Assembly: GCF_004348265.1 (NCBI RefSeq)
Contig: NZ_SMNT01000037.1
Coordinates: 1 to 48,695 of the forward strand
Source of the DNA: Methylobacterium segetis
Lineage (GTDB): Bacteria > Pseudomonadota > Alphaproteobacteria > Rhizobiales > Beijerinckiaceae
DNA: 48,695 nt
Direction of reading: 5' to 3'
Every line of letters begins with the position of its first letter. The first letter of the stretch is position 1. Below are positions 43,701 to 48,695 of this stretch, in pieces. The notes beneath the pieces are model-generated. The model saw only the letters and a list, made by a program, of their open reading frames with translations. It was not told the DNA's origin and ran no database searches. Position numbers and translations under genes: made by a program.

Positions 43701-46700
43701 CGATCTCGGAGCGGACGGGGTCTATGGCACCGGCGACGACCTCGCGCTGCTCGACAAGAACTACTTCGATGGCAACGCGGCCTGGGGCGCCTACCACGAG
43801 GAATTGTCGCAGAGCGCCAGCGGCAACAAGCTGCGCTTCGAGTTCCGCTCCGTCAGCGCGGAAGGCAACGATCCGACCTACGGCAATTTCGTCGACGGTA
43901 TCGAGATCAAGCAGAATTTCATCACCCAGCGCACGATCGACCTCGCGATCGCGCCCGTGGCCGACATCGTGGCCGACACGGTGGCGACGAACGAGGACAA
44001 CGCGGTCACCTTCAACGCGCTGACGGGCACGAACGGCGCCTCGGCCGACAATTTCGAGGATCCCGGCGCCTTCGTCTCGAGCGTCACGAACGGCGCGCAC
44101 GGACGCGTCAGCTTCCAGCCGGACGGGCGGCTCACCTACACGCCGGATCCCGACTTCAACGGCACCGACACGTTCACCTACACCGTCACGTCCGGAGGCA
44201 CGACCGAGACCGCCACCGTCACGGTCGGCGTCGCGGCGGTCAACGACGCGCCCCAGCACGCGCTGCCGGCCGGCGCCTCGACGAACGAGGACACCGACCT
44301 CGTCCTGTCGGGGGCGAACGCCATCCGGGTCTCGGACGTGGATGCGGGGACGGCCAGCCTGACGACGCGGCTCGGCGTCGCCCACGGCACGCTGACGCTC
44401 GCGCCTGGCTCGGGCGCCGGGGTGAGCGGGGACGGGACGGGCAGCGTGACGCTGACGGGCACGCTGGCGCAGATCAACGCGGCGCTCGACGGGCTGCGCT
44501 ACCGGCCGGCGGCCGACTATAACGGGCCGGACACGCTCACCCTCGTCACGGACGATCTCGGCAACACGGGCGCGGGCGGGCCCCTGAGCCGCACCGACAC
44601 GCTGGCCATCGCCGTCGCGGCGGTCAACGACGCCCCCCGCACCGGGCCTCTGACCGCGCGCGGCTCCGTCGACGGGGCGGCGGTGAGCGTCGATCTCGGC
44701 GCCTCCTACAATGATCCGGAGGGCGATCCGATCACCTACACGGTGACGGGCCTGCCGCCGGGTCTCTCCGCCGATCCGACGACCGGCCGCGTGAGCGGCC
44801 GGATCGACCGCTCCGCCTCGCAAGGGGGAGCGGGTGGGCTCTACACGGTCCAGGTGCGCGCCACGGACGGGCAGGGCGGCATCACCGACGCGACCTTCAC
44901 CTGGCGGGTGCTCAACCCTGCGCCGATCGCCCGGAACGACACGTTCCTGGCGGAAGGGGGGCGCAGCCTCACCGGGTCGGTCCTGGCCGACAACGGCAAC
45001 GGGCCCGACGCGGACCCGGACGGGGACTCGCTCGCCATCGTCGCGGTGGGCGGCCGGGCGGGCGATGTCGGGCGGGGCGTCGCGGGCTCGGCCGGCGGGA
45101 TCTTCACGGTCGAGGCCGACGGGCGCTACGCCTTCGATCCGGGCGCCGACTTCGCCGACCTCGCCCCCGGCGCGACCCGCACTACCACGCTCACCTACAC
45201 GGTCTCGGACGGGGAGGGAGGCCTTGCCACCGCTCAGGTCAGCGTCACGGTCGCCGGGCGGATCCCGGCGCTCCCGGCGCCCTCGCCCCTCGACCTCGCC
45301 AGCAACGACGGGCAGCCGCTCCGGCTCGATCTCGCGGCGCTCTTCCCGGGCCGGGAGGGCCTCACCTACGCGGCCGCGGGCCTGCCGCCCGGCCTCGCGC
45401 TCGATCCGGCGACGGGCCTCGTGTCCGGCACGGTGGCCTCGGACGCGTCCGGACCGACGGGCCTGCGCGGCTACCCGGTGACGCTCACCGCCACGGACGC
45501 GTCCGGGGCGAGCGAGACCCGCACCCTCACGTGGCGCATCGCGAACCTGCCCCCCGCGGCGGCGGCGGATGCCGCGACCACCGCCGAGGACACGCCCCTC
45601 GTCATCGACGTCCGCGCGAACGATGCCGATCCGGACGGCGACCCGCTCACCCTCGTCGCGGCGGACGGCCTCGCCCCGAGCGCGCTCCACGGGCGCGTGG
45701 ACGTCGTCGGCGGGCGCCTCGTCTACGTGCCGGACGCGCATTTCAACGGCCAGGACCGCATCACCTACACGGTTTCCGACGGGAACGGGGGGCTCTCGAC
45801 CGCCACCGTCGACGTCACCGTGACGCCGGTCAACGACGCGCCGGAGGCCGGCAGCCTGCCGGACACGGTCTCCCGCGACGGGCAGACCATCACCTATCCG
45901 ATCGCCCCGAATTTCAGCGATCCGGACACCGATCCCCGCGTCGCGCAGGGGACGAGCGGGGACGGCCTGACCTTCTCGGCCGCCGGGCTGCCGCCGGGGC
46001 TCTCGATCGACCCGTCGACCGGCCTGGTCAGCGGCACCCTGCCGGCGAACGCCTCGGCCACGCCCGATTACAGGGTGACGGTGACCGCGACCGACCGGAA
46101 CGGGGCGAGCGTCGGCCGCAGCTTCACCTGGCACGTCGACAACGGCGCGCCCGTGGCCGCACCCGACGCGGCGGCGACCGTCCAGGGCCGGCCCGTCATC
46201 GTCGCGGTGACCGCGAATGACGGCGATCCGGACGGGGATGCCTTCGCCCTCGTGGCCGATCCCGGCCGCGCCACCGCCGCGCATGGCAGCGTCGGCGTCG
46301 ATCCCGCGAGCGGCACCCTGACCTACACGCCGGATCCGGGCTTCCGCGGCACCGACACGATCACCTACACGATCCGCGACGCGCAAGGGGACGAGGGAAC
46401 CGGCTTCCTGACCGTGACCGTCGGGCCGGTGAACCAGCGCCCGACCGCACCGGACAGCCTCGCCGCGCGGGTCGCCGCCGACGCGGACCGCGTCGATCTC
46501 GACCTCGGCGCCGCCTTCGCCGATCCGGACGGAGATTTCCTCGCCTATACGGCGACCGGCCTGCCGCCCGGCCTCACGATCGACCCGGCGACCGGCCGCG
46601 TCACCGGACGGGTCGACGCCTCCGCCTCGGGGCCGGACGGCAGCCGCACCTACGTCGTCGAGGTCACCGCGCGCGACGCGGGCGGCCTCTCCGTCACCCG

Positions 46701-48695
46701 CGCCTTCGCCTGGACGGTGGTCGATCCGCCCCCGGAGGCCGTGAACGACACGATCGCGACCGCGGAAGAGACGCCCGTCGACATCGAGGTGGTCAAGGCC
46801 GGCGCGGCTCCGGGCACGCCGGGGCAGGACACCGACCCCGACGGCGACCCCCTCGCGGTGGTGCCGGGCTCGCTGCGGGCGGCGCATGGCAGCGTCGGCC
46901 TCAACCCGGACGGCACGATCCGCTACCGGCCGGACGCGGATTTCAACGGGACCGACACGATCCTCTACACCGTCTCGGACGGGAATGGCGGCTTCTCGAC
47001 CGGCGCCGTCACGGTCACGGTGGGCCCGGTCAACGACGCGCCCGTCGCCGGGCCGCTCGCCGACCGGGGCGGCGCCGACGCGGAGGTGATCGATCTCGCG
47101 ACCGCCCCCGCCTTCAGCGACGTGGATACCCGCGACCATGCGCCGGGCTCGGTGCCGGACCGGCTGAGCTACTCGGCCACCGGCCTGCCCCCGGGATTGT
47201 CCATCGACCCCGATACGGGCCGGATCACGGGGCGTCTCGCCTCCGACGCCTCCACCCGCGTCCCCGGCGGCCTCTACACGGTCACGGTGACGGCGCGGGA
47301 CCTGGCCGGCGCGGCCGCCTCCAGCACCTTCACCTTCGCGGCGCGCAACATCGCGCCGAGCGCGGGCGACGACGCCTTCGCCGGCGACGAGGACGCGCCC
47401 CTCACGGGCTCCGTCCTCGGCAACGACGCCGACCCGGACGGCGACCCGGTCGCGGCGGCGATCCTGCGGGGGCCGGCCCACGGCACCCTCGACCTGCGCC
47501 CGGACGGGCGCTTCACCTACGTGCCGGACGCCGATTACAACGGTCCCGACAGCTTCACCTACACGCTCCGCGACGCGGACGGCGCCACGGCGACCGCGAC
47601 CGTCACGCTCGCGGTGCGCCCGGTCAACGACGCGCCGGAGGCCGGGGCGCCGCCGCTCGTCACGCCGGAGGACACGCCGGTGGACGGGCGCCTCTCGCTG
47701 CGCGACGTGGACGGCGACCCGCTCACCGTCGCCGTGGAGCAGGCGCCGCGCTCGGGCAGCCTGATCCTGCGGCCGGACGGCAGCTACACCTACCTGCCGA
47801 ACCGCGACTTCCACGGCAGCGACAGCTTCACCCTGCGGGTCGCCGACCCGAACGGCGGGGTCACCCTCGTCACGGTGCCGGTCACGGTCGATCCCGTGAA
47901 CGACGTGCCCGAGGCCAGCGCCGACCCGCTGACCCTGCCCGCCAACACCAGCGCCGGCGGCCGCGTCGTCGCCTCGGACCGCGACGGCGACAGGCTCGCC
48001 TTCCGGCTCGCGGCGCCGCCGGCGAACGGCAGCCTCGCCCTCGCGGCGGATGGCGGCTACGTCTACGAGCCCTACGACGGCTATTTCGGACCGGACCAGT
48101 TCAAGGTCCTCGTCTCCGACGGGCAGGGCGGGGAGACGCTCGTGACGGTGGCGGTGACCGTCACCCCGAACCCGATCGAGGTGCGCCCGCCCATGCCGCC
48201 GGCGGCGCTCATGCCGCCCTCGCCGCTCGCCCCCCCGCCCGGAGCCGGTCGGGACGCGAGCCCGCTCCCGCCGCCCGCGGTCACGGCGACCGGCATCGTG
48301 CTGCCCACGGTCGCCGCGTTCGGCAGGCTGGAGAGCGTCTCGGACGTCGTGCTCGCCGAGGGCGCGGTCGTGGCCGCGGTCAACGGCGTGCGGTCCCTCA
48401 ACGGCATCGACATCGTGCCCGTACGCCCCGCCATCCAGCAGGAGACCGAGCGGCTCGCGCGGCTCGGGAGCGACGGGCTCGTCCCGGAGATCGGCCTGGA
48501 GACGCCGTGGTTCTCGGCCCGGCCCTTCATCGGGCGCTCGCTCGGCTTCACGCTCGCCGAGGAGACCGGCGCCGGGGGCGTGCTGCGCGACGTGGTCGTG
48601 GAAGCCATCCGCCGCCCGGACGCGTTCGGCCTCAGCCTGCGTAACCTCGCCCCCGACGCGGCGGGTATCGCCGCCGTCACGCTCCGCGGCGCGGA
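40789..48695 (+). CDS. Giant LEPR-motif/DUF4347 repeat adhesin (3' end outside window)
   Basis: The frame is open for 2635 codons to the window edge. There is no Sec signal. A basic start is followed by LEPRYVFD at residues 27-34, a LEPR-xLL-type motif known at the N-terminus of very long repetitive proteins. DUF4347 (about 85-225) has His143 in LSHG and Cys187 in YGCD, the only Cys I found. Then come cadherin-like domains (INAALDG..Y.P, three copies), one binding-like domain with NGSFEQPG...VPGW (about 880-1045), and from about residue 1300 an alternation of Ig domains (LPPGL.. at 1322, 1532, 1734, 1925, 2133) with cadherin-like domains (D.NG.D..TYTV..G.GG). A non-repeat C-terminal region begins near 2500. 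Likely a surface adhesin exported by the upstream genes. Confidence 0.88.
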   Translation, partial: MFERFRNRPRARSRAAAARPATAIRALEPRYVFDAAAAPAAAAAAQAAEAPAPDHPAAEAAHPAESPAPDHAPSPAADASAAAAERREIVVIDRNVPDLQTLLRGVPEKAEVLLIDSARDGFDQLAEALRGRSDVDAVHILSHGAAGDLRLGTGTLTADTIAGRYAEDLAAIGRALGPDGDLLIYGCDFGAGAKGAEAVRLLARATGADVAASDDATGDAALGGDWDLETRTGAIEAGPALDAAARESWHHLLAPAQISIAGEPTVRDGSGTLITAKTNRSTNGGSIDYFDVNANVVNATATWATAGTVGGVAVSLRATVVSIGEGDDAVSFGTSSDDTAVLLRSTSAANGAPGNAAHVVLRWDLVRADNGQPIAADIDFRIGDIDGINGNPNTRESVTAAQTGLTSYTVDQATHLALDSRNDLVRASGRQDENVTPPDPVSIIGYNWTNVSSWTMTYDLAANTQTGGAAFIHDGDRDIAFTTPVTVTIPKVDLDADDSAGSGLNYATQFTEDRPAVGVTDTDVLIANTPAVDGAEIILRNAKAGDDLIVGALPGTLTAVIDHSVAGVIKVTLSGNGSLSDYQNALKAVTFTNSDDLPDTTDRQIDVRVSTGTTQGTSSRTTISVVPVDDAPVNTVPPPQTMQEYTSLVFSSANGNAISVADADAGASSIKVTITAGNGIVTLARTTGLGVTGDGTGTVTLTGSISDINAALDGAAYRPNTHFAGSTAVTVATDDLGNTGPGGPKTTTSQALITVQANAEAPTIGARTGTEPAREDTPLVFSPANGNAITVADRDGGALTVTISANHGVLTLARTTGLTVTVGGGADDARMTFSGLASDINAALDGLRFDPDDDYNGPAQIALSVQDLPRAADNFTNGSFEQPGEPPNSYTLVDDSSVPGWKTTASDHKIEIWGTGWNGVPAYEGNQFAEINATEVAALYQDFDASPGSIISLDFAHRGRLGVDTMRVVVTDLGADGVYGTGDDLALLDKNYFDGNAAWGAYHEELSQSASGNKLRFEFRSVSAEGNDPTYGNFVDGIEIKQNFITQRTIDLAIAPVADIVADTVATNEDNAVTFNALTGTNGASADNFEDPGAFVSSVTNGAHGRVSFQPDGRLTYTPDPDFNGTDTFTYTVTSGGTTETATVTVGVAAVNDAPQHALPAGASTNEDTDLVLSGANAIRVSDVDAGTASLTTRLGVAHGTLTLAPGSGAGVSGDGTGSVTLTGTLAQINAALDGLRYRPAADYNGPDTLTLVTDDLGNTGAGGPLSRTDTLAIAVAAVNDAPRTGPLTARGSVDGAAVSVDLGASYNDPEGDPITYTVTGLPPGLSADPTTGRVSGRIDRSASQGGAGGLYTVQVRATDGQGGITDATFTWRVLNPAPIARNDTFLAEGGRSLTGSVLADNGNGPDADPDGDSLAIVAVGGRAGDVGRGVAGSAGGIFTVEADGRYAFDPGADFADLAPGATRTTTLTYTVSDGEGGLATAQVSVTVAGRIPALPAPSPLDLASNDGQPLRLDLAALFPGREGLTYAAAGLPPGLALDPATGLVSGTVASDASGPTGLRGYPVTLTATDASGASETRTLTWRIANLPPAAAADAATTAEDTPLVIDVRANDADPDGDPLTLVAADGLAPSALHGRVDVVGGRLVYVPDAHFNGQDRITYTVSDGNGGLSTATVDVTVTPVNDAPEAGSLPDTVSRDGQTITYPIAPNFSDPDTDPRVAQGTSGDGLTFSAAGLPPGLSIDPSTGLVSGTLPANASATPDYRVTVTATDRNGASVGRSFTWHVDNGAPVAAPDAAATVQGRPVIVAVTANDGDPDGDAFALVADPGRATAAHGSVGVDPASGTLTYTPDPGFRGTDTITYTIRDAQGDEGTGFLTVTVGPVNQRPTAPDSLAARVAADADRVDLDLGAAFADPDGDFLAYTATGLPPGLTIDPATGRVTGRVDASASGPDGSRTYVVEVTARDAGGLSVTRAFAWTVVDPPPEAVNDTIATAEETPVDIEVVKAGAAPGTPGQDTDPDGDPLAVVPGSLRAAHGSVGLNPDGTIRYRPDADFNGTDTILYTVSDGNGGFSTGAVTVTVGPVNDAPVAGPLADRGGADAEVIDLATAPAFSDVDTRDHAPGSVPDRLSYSATGLPPGLSIDPDTGRITGRLASDASTRVPGGLYTVTVTARDLAGAAASSTFTFAARNIAPSAGDDAFAGDEDAPLTGSVLGNDADPDGDPVAAAILRGPAHGTLDLRPDGRFTYVPDADYNGPDSFTYTLRDADGATATATVTLAVRPVNDAPEAGAPPLVTPEDTPVDGRLSLRDVDGDPLTVAVEQAPRSGSLILRPDGSYTYLPNRDFHGSDSFTLRVADPNGGVTLVTVPVTVDPVNDVPEASADPLTLPANTSAGGRVVASDRDGDRLAFRLAAPPANGSLALAADGGYVYEPYDGYFGPDQFKVLVSDGQGGETLVTVAVTVTPNPIEVRPPMPPAALMPPSPLAPPPGAGRDASPLPPPAVTATGIVLPTVAAFGRLESVSDVVLAEGAVVAAVNGVRSLNGIDIVPVRPAIQQETERLARLGSDGLVPEIGLETPWFSARPFIGRSLGFTLAEETGAGGVLRDVVVEAIRRPDAFGLSLRNLAPDAAGIAAVTLRGA

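Noticed and set aside
42739..47814. Very long open frame on the minus strand opposite the giant adhesin
   Set aside because: It is the antisense shadow of a GC-rich coding frame. The translation is Arg/Gly/Val-rich without domains, while the plus strand reads continuous Ig/cadherin domains.

Overview
The window is GC-rich throughout, with dense coding, short or overlapping gene junctions and frequent GTG starts. Gene content points to an alphaproteobacterium of the Hyphomicrobiales, most like Methylobacterium/Methylorubrum. The clues are a DivL-type kinase next to ahcY, an IalB-family protein, an ethylmalonyl/malyl-CoA-lyase-type protein, DUF4142 and PRC-barrel proteins, a bacterial topoisomerase IB and an ETF-beta lysine methyltransferase. 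The genus is an inference. No rRNA, tRNA, CRISPR array, insertion sequence or phage gene was recognised.

Left part (1-9.6 kb): a partial minus-strand exported protein whose trypsin-like domain has lost catalytic residues. Divergent from it is a two-gene unit, a bacterial alpha-2-macroglobulin overlapping pbpC (penicillin-binding protein 1C). A palindromic repeat element is translated as the cytoplasmic tail of PbpC.

Middle (9-34 kb): mostly housekeeping and stress genes in short units. These include an FMN reductase, two tiny membrane proteins, an ETF-beta methyltransferase with a short glycosyltransferase-like partner, topoisomerase IB, several small DUF proteins, an exported glutathione peroxidase, an overlapping argJ-SIMPL-mutT unit, a degenerate AMP-synthetase-like protein, an IalB protein, hspQ, a CoA-ester lyase, a patatin, divL (tyrosine at the phosphoacceptor position), ahcY with an upstream 18-bp palindrome resembling a SahR operator, an acyl-CoA synthetase with a nitroreductase, and two exported proteins. 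One of the exported proteins appears to have its signal peptide displaced by a one-base frameshift.

Right part (35-48.7 kb): the most distinctive region. A membrane diguanylate cyclase precedes three overlapping or closely spaced genes: a periplasmic HlyD-type adaptor, a second adaptor with a cytosolic GAF-like domain, and a polytopic M50 (HExxH) metalloprotease fused to a lipoyl/HlyD domain with a PqqD/RRE-like N-terminus. These are followed by a giant repeat adhesin (over 2,600 residues, running off the window) with an N-terminal LEPR-type motif and a DUF4347 domain. No ABC ATPase or TolC gene is visible. I propose that this is a dedicated processing/export system for the giant protein, possibly controlled by c-di-GMP. 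This is the best candidate for an undescribed system here.
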